Translations under genes and position numbers: made by a program
Shown: positions 48,687-60,564 of the stretch, in pieces
Layout of the letters: every line of letters starts with the position of its first letter
Position numbering within the stretch: the first letter of the stretch is position 1
Origin: Gnetum montanum
Taxonomy: Eukaryota; Streptophyta; Gnetopsida; Gnetales; Gnetaceae
Assembly (NCBI GenBank): GCA_015680685.1
Contig: MNCI01033419.1
Location: forward strand, 108,603-172,602
Length of the DNA stretch: 64,000 nucleotides
Direction of reading: 5' to 3'
Notes under the pieces: generated by a model
Told to the model about the DNA's origin: nothing
Databases searched by the model: none
Seen by the model: only the letters and a program-made list of their open reading frames with translations

Positions 48687-50057
48687 TGAAACACCACAAA
48701 AATTTTGAGCTTAGTACTTGTCGAACACCAAGCAGGACAGACGACCACAACTGCATCTGGTGTCATACTTGGCAATTTCGGAGATCCGATGCTTAATTTT
48801 CGCTAAGTATGCAGTCCTAGCATATACGCCCAACGTATATGCCCAAGTGTACATTCTCAGCATATACGCTCAAATCTCAGCGTATACGCCCAGCGTGTAC
48901 GCTCAAGTTCACAACATCTACGCCCAGCGTACATGCCTCACATGTATGCCCAGCGGGTACAACAGATGCATACGCCCAGCAATAAGATCCTCGGAGACAG
49001 CATGGAAATAACACTGCAGAGCAAGATTTGGTACAAGGCAGCAAACATCAGCGTATACGCCCCAGCATATATGCCCAGCACATCCGCGTATATGCCCAGC
49101 GTCCACCAGCGTATACGCCAGCATCCACGACATCTATGCCTAAGTCCACATATGCCTAGCACATCAGCGTATACGCCCCAACGTATATGCCCAGTGTCCA
49201 CTAGTGTATACGCCAGTGTCCATGACATCTACGACTAAGTCCACATATGCCCAGCACATCAGCGTATACGCCCAGTGTCCACCAGCATATACGCCCAGTG
49301 TATACGTCAGTGTCCATGACATCTACACCTAAGTCCACATACACCTAGCAAACATCAGCGTATACACCCACCAAATGTAACATATTGTACACTTGTATTT
49401 TACGCTTTTGCACCCGGTCAACACGCCACGTGTCTCCCAATCCGAGTCTACCGTCAAAACCTTGTATAAAAGCCCAATTTTTCACAAAATCCCGATGGTT
49501 GGCAAAATTCCCAGGGCACACCAGAGACAAGAGACGCTGCGAACCAGAGCACAAAACCTGTTACGCTGGACAACCCTGTACGCTGAGCATATAGCCTCTA
49601 TGCTGTGCTTACAGTGTGAACCAGCCGCAATCATCCCTGTACCCACCAGGGCTTTTCGTCCGCCTTGTGTTCCACTCACAACTGCGTTAGATCGGTGCAT
49701 TGTACTTTCATTCTGTAATGCCATTGTTACATTTTCTTTCCAAAATCATTTACAGTTTGCATTAATTGTTGCACGTGTTCTGTTTACGCTTGTTTACGTT
49801 TACGCTCTATCTGCACTAGTTATACTGTTTACGCTTTGATTTATGCCTGCTACGTCGTTTACGTATAACCCAGCGTATAGCACTTTGGTGTACGTTCAGG
49901 GAAATCCTTCTCTGATTCACGTGTGGACCACCCGAGGTACTCTACCTTCGTTCATTCTAGCTCGCCCTTAGGTGAAGGTAGGGTCTTCTGTGCATGTCCT
50001 GCGATCCCACTGTCTCTATTTCCTTCCAGCCGGAGACCGACAATTTCGGGCGATACA
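48687..50057 (+). repeat. 3' LTR of T4 (1371 bp)
   Basis: Homologous to 31886-33212, same ends (TGAAACAC, GGGCGATACA), TATAAAAG at 49465-49472. It is 44 bp longer than the left copy, mainly from a different count of CAGCGTATACGCC units. Confidence 0.95.
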
Positions 50058-50062
50058 AGTGG
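50058..50062. other. target site duplication of T4, right copy
   Basis: agtgg, identical to 31881-31885; beyond it the T3 gag resumes. Confidence 0.9.
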
Positions 50063-51121
50063 TGCTACCGTTGGGATGGCCCCCACAGACGGTGTTGCCT
50101 ACGTTGTCCACCACCCAGCAGGTGGTGTTGTTAGGGTAGCAACCGTGGGCTGGGTTGCGAGATAGGTTATTTGCATAGCTAACGGGATAGACCATAGTCC
50201 TGTGCTAGGTTGTACCATTTGCAAGATTTGGTAGGTCTGTTGGCAAATGTTGTGAGACATCTACGATGGTAGTGTAGCAGGGGGAGCAGTGAATGGGATC
50301 CACCACGTAGATGGACCTACACCCGCTACTGATGGTGGGACAAGTGTAAATGCGGGAATGAAGGTGAAAGATGTAATGGAAGTAGAAGCTGCGTACAGAT
50401 ACAAAGCTGGTATGGTGAGCACATGTGGCAGGGTAGCCGTGATTGGCGTATGATGTGATATGGGAATGGACTGCTGAATAGTTTGCAAAGGAATAGTGGC
50501 AGTAAATGAAACAGGTGAAACAGGTGACAAAGGACATTGATACGCCAAGGGATTGACATGGCTACCCATCGTAGACGTAATTATGGGTTGTGAAGGCACA
50601 GGTGTGATTATGAAGGAAGTGGCAACAAAAAATAGGAAGGTCCAGATGGAGTGGGTAGGAGGAACAGTAATGGGGTTGGTTTGACCTTCCCTATCAGATT
50701 GGGGATTGAGTTCCTCATGTCCATCCTGGAAGGTGTTATTATGGTTAGACACCATGTCCTATTGTTCCCTAAGTATAGCCAATTGGATCAGTTGGTCTAT
50801 ATGCCACTGATTCATCTGTGTCAATAGGATGGAAGCACTGGGATTGGAAACAAATTCCTTCCCATCGCAGTAATCGAACTCGAAGCTACATTTGTCTTCG
50901 AATTCGTGCACATCCAAGGGTAGGTTTGCCTGCACCTTTGCACAGATGAAGTTATAATGCTCATGTTGTTGGGCCAAGCCCTCAGGACCCAGGTTTTGGA
51001 TCTGGAGGGATCGACGTGGTTCTAGCATTGGGCCGAATGATTGTTCGGAACTTGTGATGCCTTGAACCATGAAAGGAACCTCAACATTGAGGATGTTAGC
51101 AATGGTGCTCGAGGAAGCCAT
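50063..51121 (-). pseudogene. gag of T3, N-terminal part
   Basis: ATG at 51121 (MASSSTIANILNVEVPF). EPRRSLQIQN and YNFICAKVQANLPLD align with the T4 gag start. A stop at 50759-50761 and another near 50260 break it; the rest is a Pro/Thr/Ser-rich spacer as in T4. T4 inserted at its left end, and the reading continues at 31880. Role: capsid. Confidence 0.85.
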
Positions 51122-51544
51122 CGTTAAGCTAAAAAGTTTTGCAAATGGGAAAAAAGCAAAGAAATTGGAAAGCTAAACAGTTTTGCAAATGAGAAGAGTA
51201 AAGAAATTAGAAAGCAATCAAAAAGGCTTTATATCTTGCAGGGTTCCCGAGGAACCATCGAAGCAACCGATCTATATCACACGATGCTTAAACAACCGCA
51301 AAAGTGCCACGTTTACGCTAATGCACGATAGGGTATAGAGCGCATGTAAGACTATTGTAAGATAGGCAAGTTAACTAGCAATTGGAGGCTTTATGTCTTG
51401 TAGGATTCCTGATGAATCATCGAGGCCACTGATCTACACTACATGACACGTAAACAACCACATACGGGTGTCAAGTTTACGCTAATGCGTATCAGGGTGT
51501 AGAAGGCTTACAAGACTATCGTGACATGTGGAAAGGGCACCAAA
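51122..51544 (-). repeat. T3 leader with a tandem duplication
   Basis: Two diverged copies of a roughly 150-bp unit, 51226-51360 and 51385-51515: GGCTTTATRTCTTGYAGG, then GATCTAYAYYACAYGA, AAACAACC and GTTTACGCTAATGC. GTTTACGCTAATGC recalls the T4 word family. Non-coding. Confidence 0.75.
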
Positions 51545-51563
51545 GGCCCTCCTTCTAGCACTA
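51545..51563 (-). promoter_or_regulatory. primer binding site of T3
   Basis: Minus strand TAGTGCTAGAAGGAGGGCC, alignable to the T4 primer site; nine bases from the inferred LTR end. Confidence 0.65.
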
Positions 51564-51572
51564 GAAAACTAT

Positions 51573-53389
51573 TGCAACCGAAAACGCCAGTGGCTAGAAA
51601 TAACTGAGAGGTTGTCGATTGTGATAGTCTTAACCCTGAATCTGTGGAAGGGCCGTGCTAGATAGAACAGAAATGGGGCACCTTGAACAGTCTGGTTGAT
51701 CAAACAGGGACTTAGTCGGTGTTAATATAACCTTTTGCAACCAGATAATTTTAGAACAAGGCTTATAGCGTAAAATAATGCTTAAATGTAAAAGAAATAC
51801 AAAACAATTTAAAATGCAATGATAAGCAAGAAAGAAAGTAAAATGCAGTTAGAAAAATGCACCGCTTCAAGAATGTGACTTCACTCTGTCAATGTGGATA
51901 CAGTTGGTTGCATGGTGCTGAGGGGCACAGGGATCCCAAGAGTAATCAAGACATTTAGAGGAAGATAGCTATATACTTGAATGCAGACTTAGGAGTCAAC
52001 AATGCAGAATGCTATGATGATAGCAGGAAAGAATAGATAAAAATGCCAAACGAGAGTGTCAACTACTTACAATGTCAAACAATATGTTTACAATGCTTAG
52101 GAATACAATGCTAACTTTTGGCTCACTGGCTAGTTAAAGGACTAGCCAACTGACCGAGTGAAAAGGGATCCCTTGAGTGTTGTTCATTGGGGTATTTATA
52201 GGGTTAAGGGCACGCGAAAGATGCAGTTTGGATGCCACGTGCCTGAGGCCTATGTTGAGTTGTCTATGCTGCATAGGTGTGCATGACCGTTGGATGTGCG
52301 TGTCCATTGGATGAGCCTGCCATGCTATAATTGCGAACCTGCCACATTGTAATTACATTGTTAAAGCTTGGATATGTGTGCCAATGGTGAAATTAGATGA
52401 AGTAATAGTAAAAATGGATGAAATGAATTTATGTAGCGCAGCTTTGTGCTACGCTATTCTATGCTTTGTAGCATGGCATGTGGGCATAGCATAACATCTT
52501 ACTACACAAGGAGATGCACCGATGTGGTGTAGCTGCTTGCTATGCTGCACTATGTTGGCTACTAGCATGGCTTAGCATCTTGCTACACCATGCTATGCTA
52601 TGTAGTGTAGCATAGCATAGTCGCTAGAAGCAAAGACTCGTGTTGCATCCTTCTGCATGTGCTGGAAACCTTTAAAGCACATTGACTATTTGTTGCAGAT
52701 TTACTATGCTATGCTATGCTATGTAGTGTAGCAGCCGACCTTAGTCACAAAAAATGTTGACAATAAGCAAAACATCAACAGTTTGTAGACTTTTCCTTTT
52801 TCATTGTGAACCTTGCGAACTTGCTGATCTCACCCTTTGAGATGCCCTTGTTTCTTCTGCAGAGTTTCTATGCCATGCTACGCTATGTGGCGTAGCGTAG
52901 CATAGCGACCAACGTGACATGCTTTCTACAAAGTTAGCCGTTTTCTTGTGGAGGGAGCCATCGCCGAAAGACTTGGAGTCGGGCGATGGAACTGGTTGTC
53001 TAGAATTTGCTACGTTGTGCTATACTGCGTAGTGTATCATAGCATAGCACTTCATTCTGCAATCGTTTTATGAAGCTTTCTTTGCTACATAGCGTGATGT
53101 AGCATAGTGTAGAAAACTTCGTGACTTAGAAAACTTGCCAAACTGTTTTGCTCATCTTGAGCACTGCTAGCAAATCTATGCATTATTTTTTAGTAGGCTA
53201 TTAGATGGATAAACTACTCAGGTGGGTAGGTAGGATGATCCATAGGACCTGTCTACACCGAGAGTAGAAAATATGCCGAACTGTTCAGCCTGAACTCAAA
53301 CAATTCCTCTCCTGAAGAATTGCCATGACGCTGCCTAGATTGTGAAGGCCTAGTGAAGCAAGAATGCCTTGGAATTTTTTGGTGTTTCA
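51573..53389 (-). repeat. 5' LTR of T3 (about 1817 bp)
   Basis: Minus strand starts TGAAACACC and ends near TTTTCGGTTGCA. TATAAATA lies at 52193-52200 (minus). 52436-53110 holds the CTATGCTACGTAGCATAG-type palindromes. The inner border is less sure than the outer one. Confidence 0.8.
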
Positions 53390-53554
53390 GTAAACTATGC
53401 TAGGAAATGCATGACTACACTGGGCTAGTGTAGTCACCAGTAGTGACCAATGTAGTCACAAAAAAGTGTTGATTTTACCTTGAAATATCTTCAAAATCAC
53501 CTCCTTATGTGCCCAAACTCCCTTGGCAACTTTATAGCCCCATACCATGGCCTT

Positions 53555-53960
53555 TTAAGGCCTAAGACTAGAAAAATCTAATCCTGTTTAATCAATATTG
53601 GTTAAGTTTTGTCACATATATTTCATTTTAATGGATTTAACCTCATTTCATGGTCATGTAATTTGTTTTGACTTTGTTGAGCGTTGTTGACCTTCATTTC
53701 CATCAATTGACCTCATTTAGCTTCTATATCACTTTAGTTTGACCATATCTACCTTGTTTTCTTTATTATGTCCTATGTTGACAATTTTTTAGCCTTTTAT
53801 TTATGTTAAGTGAGGAGATTTGACCATTCTTGATCATCATTTGACACCATGCAACTATGGCTTGCTAAGATCTTAAATTGGCAACATGGACTACCAAGGT
53901 CTTAAATTGTTGACATGACTTACTGAGGCCTAAAACTAACAAAATTATAACATTATTGGA
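53555..53960 (+). repeat. decayed dyad-motif cluster of T5
   Basis: Words such as GGACTACCAAGGTCTTAAAT, GGCCTAAAACTAAC and AAGGCCTAAGACTAG. Spacing is irregular but matches the post-integrase cluster of T3 and T4. Confidence 0.5.
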
Positions 53961-53999
53961 CCATTTTTAACCTTATTATTCATACTTTGATGGTACTTC

Positions 54000-55686
54000 A
54001 ACTTGCTTTGGCCTTGCTTAACCTATGTCTAAGCTTTGTCCCATCTTGTCTATCTTCAACTACCCCTTATAGCCTTTGTTAATCATGATTAAATCATGTT
54101 TTTCCTTTGCTCTAATGTGTTTTGACTCATATATGAATTAGTATTAATGTATTTTACATTATTACATTATTTAACAATTTTATTACATAAGTGCGACTTG
54201 ATGTGCTTATGTTATCATGTGGGAATGAGCTAGGAGGACGAGGAAGCAAACTCTACTAGTCTTGAAGCATAAATAAATCCCTCTGATGATGTTGTTAAAT
54301 CAAGTTAACCTTATGTACAAAAACCTTAAGCCTGAAACCATTCTACTATGCACCCATAACACCCTAAAGTAGCTCGATGATCATTGACCATGAATATAGA
54401 AACATCACAGAGGATCCCTTAGTTAAAATTTCCATCTAAATCATGATGATGAGGAGAAAGAACTTGAAACAAAGTTCCTCATCAAAACTTAAGCCTACTC
54501 ATGACATCATCAAACCCTTGCAATGGAACATTAAAGCCATCACATAGCTTTGATTACATATAACACTCACATGTTTGCTTGTAATGTTGTTTACCATTGT
54601 CAATAGGTTAAAATGAATGATTGATGTTGACAATTCCAATGGTCTACAACAAGTGAGCTTGCATGTACCCTCTTTCTCCATCTTTCTATTTGGTACAATG
54701 ATTGAACTTCAAGCCTTGTAAATATAATGCACATTGCACAGTTCCCTCTATGCTATGAGAATGGTGATCCATTGTGATGTGGTTTGTTGGATGTCTAGTA
54801 TGGCCCTCTACATCATAATGTAACTAAATGTTTTCTTTTTCTAGTTTTCTTATCTTCTTGGGGTTGTGCTTGTAGGATGAAGCCTAGAAGTCATTGGAAG
54901 AGTGAAACTCATTATGGTATCAAGTCACCAAGTGACCTTGATGCATAAGATTTAATGAGTTTGTCTTGCCATACCAAGAGTTCTTGTTTCATACCATTTC
55001 CATTACCATTCCCTTGAGCCCAACCCTGTAGCTTGACTATAACCTTCCTTACATTGAGTAACAATGTTGACCTATGTTGATACTCATGCATTATGGTCAT
55101 ATGACACTCTTTCATCATGCTCCACTATCACATCCATTAAATGTAACACACCTCATTTAATGGAAAGCCATCAAGTGTAACACATCTTACTCGATGGGAA
55201 AACCAAATAAAAATCAACTTTGGAAAAGAAACCCAATGAAGATTTCAAAAAGAAAAAAAATGGAGAAGCAAAATTACCAAGTTGAATAGCCAAATGAAAA
55301 ATAAAAGGACAAATTGATGGCATCAAACATGCAAAAGGAGGAGCCTAATGGCTAAATAAACCTTAGAGTGAGGTGTTGGTTCCTCAAATGCATTATCAAG
55401 TGACCAATACTTTGAAACATGAAGTGTGGAGCTTGTACTCATCAACCAACATGTTAGTGCCATAACATAACCATGATGTCAACATTTGGGACTCATTGTT
55501 GACCCTGTACCATTTCCCTATAGCTAAAAATAGCCTTTACCATAATATTTTCCCATGATCACAAGCACTCTTGGGCATGGTTTGACGCTACTAAATCAGG
55601 TATGAAGGGGGAACATTGGTGATGAACTTGTAGTGGTATTTTTTATTCTTTGTCAATGTATCTTAGGTTAATCCTCCAAACACCAT
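54000..55686. other. non-coding T5 tail, no gene seen
   Basis: A/T-rich; the minus-strand frames in it are short and unrelated to each other. Alignable by eye to the T4 3' tail only in patches. Confidence 0.5.
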
Positions 55687-55700
55687 CAAGAAGGTGCTAA

Positions 55701-57100
55701 TGAAACAACATAAAAAATTGAAGTTCCCAATTTGTAGCCTTCATTTCCCAACTTGAGGTAAGGTTTTATTGTAAATGTGAGATATGTAGTTCATGAGCTA
55801 CAATCTTGCATACTTTAACTGATTGAAATTAAAAAATTCCTGAAAAGTTGTTATTGCCTCACTTCCCAAGAATAAAAAGGTACCTTCTGTGTATATTCAG
55901 GCTTGAAAATGTTGAAAATGCCTTGGGAATGGCCAATATTAGCATTTTCATGCGTTTTTGAAGGGGTATAGTTGCAACTATGTTAGAACTATTTATCTTG
56001 TCTAGGAAGCTCAATTCTATCTAAGAAGCCTTATTCCATTCCATAAGGTAATGGGATTTGCCAATTCCAACGTAGTATAGTCACCATTAAAACCTAGAAG
56101 AAATGCAATGTAGGAACTATTGGGATTTCCCATTTGGAATTGGTGGCATTTTCCATTTCCATTTTTCCAACAGTGGCCAGCATAGTCATCCCAAGTCTTT
56201 AGTAGTTGCACATGGCTAGCATATATAGCATTTTTCAATGGAATCAAAATTTTCCAATGGCATTAGTATTTTCCAATGAGCATAGCATTTTTTAATGGGC
56301 TTAGCATTTTCCAACGAGCTCCACATTTTTTGGAAAGATCCACAATTTTCAATGTTTCCAAATTTTCTTCCATTTTCCATAATTTTCAACATTTTCCAAC
56401 AACCTCAACATAGTCAACCAAGGCTAGCATAGTGAGGATGGTGTTAGCATAGTGACAAAATTTCGTTTACTATTTTTAGTAAATGGATGAATTTTGGTGG
56501 CTCCAGTGTATTCCAAACTTACTATAAATGGCAACTACACTAAAAATTGTAACAATTGTAACCTACAATTAGACACCAATATATCATCAATCATTATAGT
56601 AGTGTATAGACCCAAAAATAATTAATTCCACCCTCATAAAAATCCAACATAGACACTTTATTCCAGTTCCCAACTTTGAGTATTTTTCATAGCCTAAAAG
56701 CACTTTGCAACCAAGATCCCTCACAATTGTTCAACACCTTTTGGTAGTAGAAACTAGTATCTACACTAGGCACAGTGACTCCCATGTAATACCACAACAT
56801 TAAAAGTGTAACACCATTCCATAGCCACAATTTTAGATCCTGGTGAAAACTAGGAGTTGCCAAAAATGGGAGTTGGAAAGCATTCAGATCATGGAGTTTC
56901 AAGCTCCAATGGGCTTCAAGATCTTCTAGTGACTTCTTATGCACCTAGCACATGACTCTTTACTCTATGAACCTTTTTCTTTATTTTGCATTTTAAGAAA
57001 TTTGTAGTTCTTATTGTGTAGGTTTTAATTTATGTTCTCAGTTATGTGTCTATTTCCATCATGAATCTACAATTCCATTTCCATTTACATTTACCTTATT
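55701..57100 (+). repeat. 3' LTR of T5, right end uncertain
   Basis: Begins TGAAACAAC after AAGAAGGTGCTAA. A repeated word CATTTTCCAATGRGC/AGCATTTTCC fills 56215-56410, this element's own LTR repeat. ACTATAAATGG near 56521-56531 is a possible TATA box. By comparison with T3 and T4, about 600 bp should follow it. Confidence 0.55.
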
Positions 57101-57586
57101 TTTTTCATTTTCATTTTCAATTTCATTTACGTTTACATTTATGTTTTTTTTGCCATTTCTATTTACACTTCCATAAGTCCCTGGGTAATTATTAAACTAT
57201 CTAGGATTCCTTGAATCACATTTCCAGTGGCCCTTGGAATTCGAGGTTAAAATATTTCTGGCACCTGGGATTTTCAGTTCCTATTCTAGCAACCAAATTT
57301 TCTACATTCAACAAATAGCTAATTCCAAAATCTAATAGAAGAGTATGATGTAATAAGTAGAAATTATGAATGTAGCTTCCCATCCTCATCTCCAAATGCA
57401 ACCTATGACACATTAGTAGAAAAATCCCCAATGAATGCATATGCCCATGCAAATGTCAATGTAGATGTAGATTCCTTCTCAATAAAATCAATTTCAGTAG
57501 CCACAACAATGGTACCCACATTAGTAGTAGCAACAAAGATAGTTTCCAAAGTAGCAATAGAAGTAGTAGGCTAGCCCTTAGTATCC

Positions 57587-58595
57587 TAATGAGATCAAGT
57601 CTCTTTGGGTTGGTGAACTTCAGCACTAGATGGACGAAGCCTATCTTAGCTCTATATTTAGCCACACCAAAGAGCTTGTATTAGCCAAAATAATTCAAAA
57701 TAAGCATACTGGCCAATCAAAGGTCTATGATTTTGTCATATTTATTTCCTTTAGATTTGCTGAGAAGTATTTATAAACATATAATGGAGTGTATATGCCT
57801 AATGTTGAACAAGTTTTTAGACTAAGTTGGGCATCTTCTAGTGTTGGGGAGAGATGAAAAAAATGAAGGCCTAGACTATTCTTTTCTTGTGTGTGGCTTA
57901 GTAATAGAGGTAATAAATCAACTATTGCTTGAAACATTCCAAAGTAATGGATTTACTTTAGTGAATGATGTAAAAGTTATCATGGACACACTTATTGGGT
58001 GTATAAAAGGATATGGGTATATGAGATTTGGCATAGAAGCTTAGAAAATGAGGGCACTCACTAACATGAATGATGTGCTTAATTCTACAAGATCAAAGTG
58101 AATTAATGAGGTAACATCAAAGAAATTGAGTGGCATCTAGTAGTGATTTCCATCTAGAGATGCTACAAGGTCATTTGTGCAAAATTCATCAAACAATAAT
58201 CCAAACAACATGACTATATTTGTTGGTGGATTGGATCCTAACACTTCAAATGGAGATTTGAGAAAGGCACTTAGTTCATATGGTGAACTTTTTTTGTTAA
58301 GATGCCTAATGGTAAAGGTTGCGACTTTGTCTAGTTCAGTAATAGGACTTTTGCTAATGAAGCTATGAAACATTTACATGGTATCCTTATTTTCTAGCAC
58401 ACCATACACCTTTCCTAGGTTAGAAGTCCTATAAGTGAACAACAATAGGTATAGAATCATGTGTAATAGTTCAATTTCTATAATTAGTGAAATGGAACAT
58501 ATAATGGATAAGAACATGAAAACCATCATTATGCTCCTCCACCTTAGGATCTTGCACTATACTTGTATGTTGGATACAATGGATATTGATTGTAA
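57587..58595 (+). pseudogene. RBP45/RBP47-type RNA-binding protein, processed pseudogene
   Basis: Three RRM domains in a row without introns. RRM1 at about 57595-57830 has SLWVGELQH, DEAYLSSIFSHT and AKIIQNKHTGQSK. RRM2 at about 57860-58120 has LLLETFQSNG, VKVIMDT and IKGYGYMRFG. RRM3 at about 58190-58420 has NNMTIFVGGLDPN, DLRKALSSYGEL and a HLHG end. After them, HENHHYAPPP and YVGYNGY match the Gln/Tyr-rich C-terminus of the family. Parent proteins bind poly(A)/U-rich RNA in the nucleus. Many stops and at least two frameshifts. Plant RBP45/47 genes have introns, so this contiguous copy was reverse transcribed from mRNA and inserted beside T5. Confidence 0.85.
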
Positions 58596-58619
58596 AATTA
58601 TCTAAAAAAAGATACTATA

Positions 58620-59286
58620 AAACTTGTGTATTGGTCAAGATTTCCTACAAATCTTCCTCCTTACAAAATTTTCTTCGTCTTTGATGCTTATCACAAGTGA
58701 TTATAAAAAACAAAACTAGCTATATATGCTGGGTGATGGAGTTCTATGTTTCAATCTTGCACTGAATACATTGATAGTGAAATTAAGAATGAAATTGCCC
58801 TAATATGTTGCTAGAATGAAATAGACCTTATACATTGTTTTTTAGTGTGAAATTAACTTACACATGTTAAAACACTGTACTTTTTTCCAACATGCTAACA
58901 AGTAGATCCCACCAACTCTAGATCTAAGATACTAGTTGCAAAATACATTGAGGTAGTGAAATTGATAATGAAATTAACATAACTATGTTGTGGGACCAAG
59001 ATCTAGGATCAATACTCTATCACACTAGGTCAAATACACTGGCAATATGGAGTAATTGGTTAGTTTATCTAATTTTGACATTAAAATATCTTAATTTTAT
59101 TAATTTATCCCCTTTTATCCTTTTATTGCCTTTTTCACATCAAAATAGTGAAGATAAAACAATTAATATTAGTTTTAACCTTATTTAACCTTGTTTAACC
59201 CTATTCTACACTATTTGACCTTGTTTTGGCTTTTTGTGATTTTATTTTCCTTATTTTTGCCTTGTTTGACTTTGTTTGACCTTGTT
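58620..59286. other. gene-free A/T-rich spacer
   Basis: No gene seen. 59170-59286 is a T-rich run of CCTTGTTTGACC-type words ending at the copia LTR. Confidence 0.5.
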
Positions 59287-60544
59287 TGTGGGGCGTGGTT
59301 GGGGGGAGAGGGGGAGGGGGGATGAATAAGTTTCCAAAATTAAAATTTGTAAGAAAAAAAAGCACACACATCAAATTTAGCATGGTTCCCCAACTTAGGT
59401 AGTACACACTTGGAGGATAGATCACTATCACAGCTCTAGACTTTGTTTCTCTAAAAATGTGGTTGAAGGGTTCACACCCTGTACAATCTTCAAGCCCCAC
59501 ACTAGAGTGATCTGCTTCAACACTAGCCACTCAATCTTGCAAGGTCCTATTAGGATTGCAATATGGTTTCTAGGCTTTCACAACCTTTACAACCTTAAGC
59601 TATGCTTCGAAGTATTGTATCATAGGACCAACAACTCAATCCCAAAGGATCTCGACAAGATCAAGCAAGATGCCTTCCTGCAAGAAGCACATCAACCCCA
59701 TAGGGCAACAATAGAGAATAATTACAAGGGATAAATGCAAGTTAGTTTGCTAATCCTTGTACGTTAAGGTATAAAAAAATTTATGATGAATAAGTGATGA
59801 TATAGTGAAGAGTGAAAAAGATTGCAAAGATTCACAAAATGATTATACACAAGCTTTTACATTTTCCAATGCATATGATGCCTTCTTATAGTTACCATGT
59901 TTCTAAATCCATCTTGAAACTCAATCCAAGGCTAGCCAATGGTCATCAATGATCATGGAAGACATCTTCTTTTTACTTGAGACATCTTTCTTTATGTACC
60001 TTAAATTCTAGGAAGACATCTTTGTATGGGAAAGACATCTTTTTGAAAAGTTCATTCTAGGAAATGTCTTTATCTAATGGAAGATGTCTTTTTGGAAGTT
60101 GCCTTCATTGTATGAAGACATCTTTGCCTAGTGGAGGATGTCTCTACCTGATGAAAGACATATGCTATTTCTTAAAGACATCCTTGATTATGTTCATTCT
60201 AATTTTTCCAAGATGTCTAATATTTCTTAGAAACATCTTTCTTCAACTTTCTTTGTCCTTTGAATTCATCATTCCATGTCCACATCCTTGATCTTCCACA
60301 CGCTTTGATGATGACAACTTTGCTTGTACAGTATTTGGTCCTTGTCCATGTTCTTTAGAATTCTTGCATGTTCATTTGAGACATTGTGGATGACCTTCTC
60401 CTTTGAGTTATAGGCCAACTTATTTCATGTCCTCTATGTAGGCTTTAGCTCATGTACATGGTCCTCCAAGCACAATAACCACATCACCATGCACACAACC
60501 TTTGATTCCATTTTGCTTAACATTTTGACATACCAAAAGATCCA
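59287..60544 (-). repeat. 3' LTR of the copia element
   Basis: + strand starts TGTGGGGCGTGG and is inferred to end near GATCCA at 60544, next to the polypurine tract. 59990-60240 repeats GAAGACATCTTT-type words (GACATCTTT/GATGTCTT), a local low-complexity family. The start is G-rich in both LTRs. Confidence 0.7.
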
Positions 60545-60550
60545 AAATAT

Positions 60551-60561
60551 TCCCTTTTTGG
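60551..60561 (-). promoter_or_regulatory. polypurine tract of the copia element
   Basis: Minus strand CCAAAAAGGGA, the form usual before 3' LTRs of plant copia elements. Confidence 0.6.
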
Positions 60562-60564
60562 TAA

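Larger units (their letters stand above)
31886..50057 (+). mobile_element. complete Tat-lineage element T4 (18,172 bp)
   Basis: Has every structural part of an LTR retrotransposon: LTRs 31886-33212 and 48687-50057, primer site 33218-33236, gag-protease, RT to integrase, polypurine tract 48675-48686, and a perfect 5-bp target duplication. It sits inside the gag of T3, in the opposite direction. The first 131 bases of the two LTRs differ at seven positions, six of them transitions. Its coding frames are far less damaged than those of T3, so it is the younger element. Like T3, it carries an antisense gene between protease and RT. Confidence 0.95.
16368..53389 (-). mobile_element. Tat-lineage Ty3/gypsy element T3, split by T4
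   Basis: Two homologous LTRs (16368-18191 and 51573-53389) enclose, read on the minus strand: primer site, leader, gag, protease, an antisense gene, RT, RNase H, archaeal-type RNase H, integrase and polypurine tract. Gag is interrupted at 31881-50062 by the complete element T4; without it T3 is about 18.8 kb. The second RNase H places it in the Tat lineage. No convincing 5-bp target duplication is seen (aatgt on the left, gtaaa on the right), so either the copy is old or its ends were rearranged. Confidence 0.85.
53390..57100 (+). mobile_element. 3' remnant of a third Tat-like element, T5
   Basis: 53390-55686 resembles the post-integrase tail of T4: dyad-like motifs (53555-53960), then CTTGTAGGATGAAGCC (54870-54885), then CCTCCAAACACCATCAAGAA before a polypurine tract and the LTR start TGAAACAACATAAAAAATTG (55701). 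T3 borders it directly on the left, so T3 probably inserted into T5. No coding part remains in the window. The right end is an estimate from LTR length in relatives. Confidence 0.6.
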
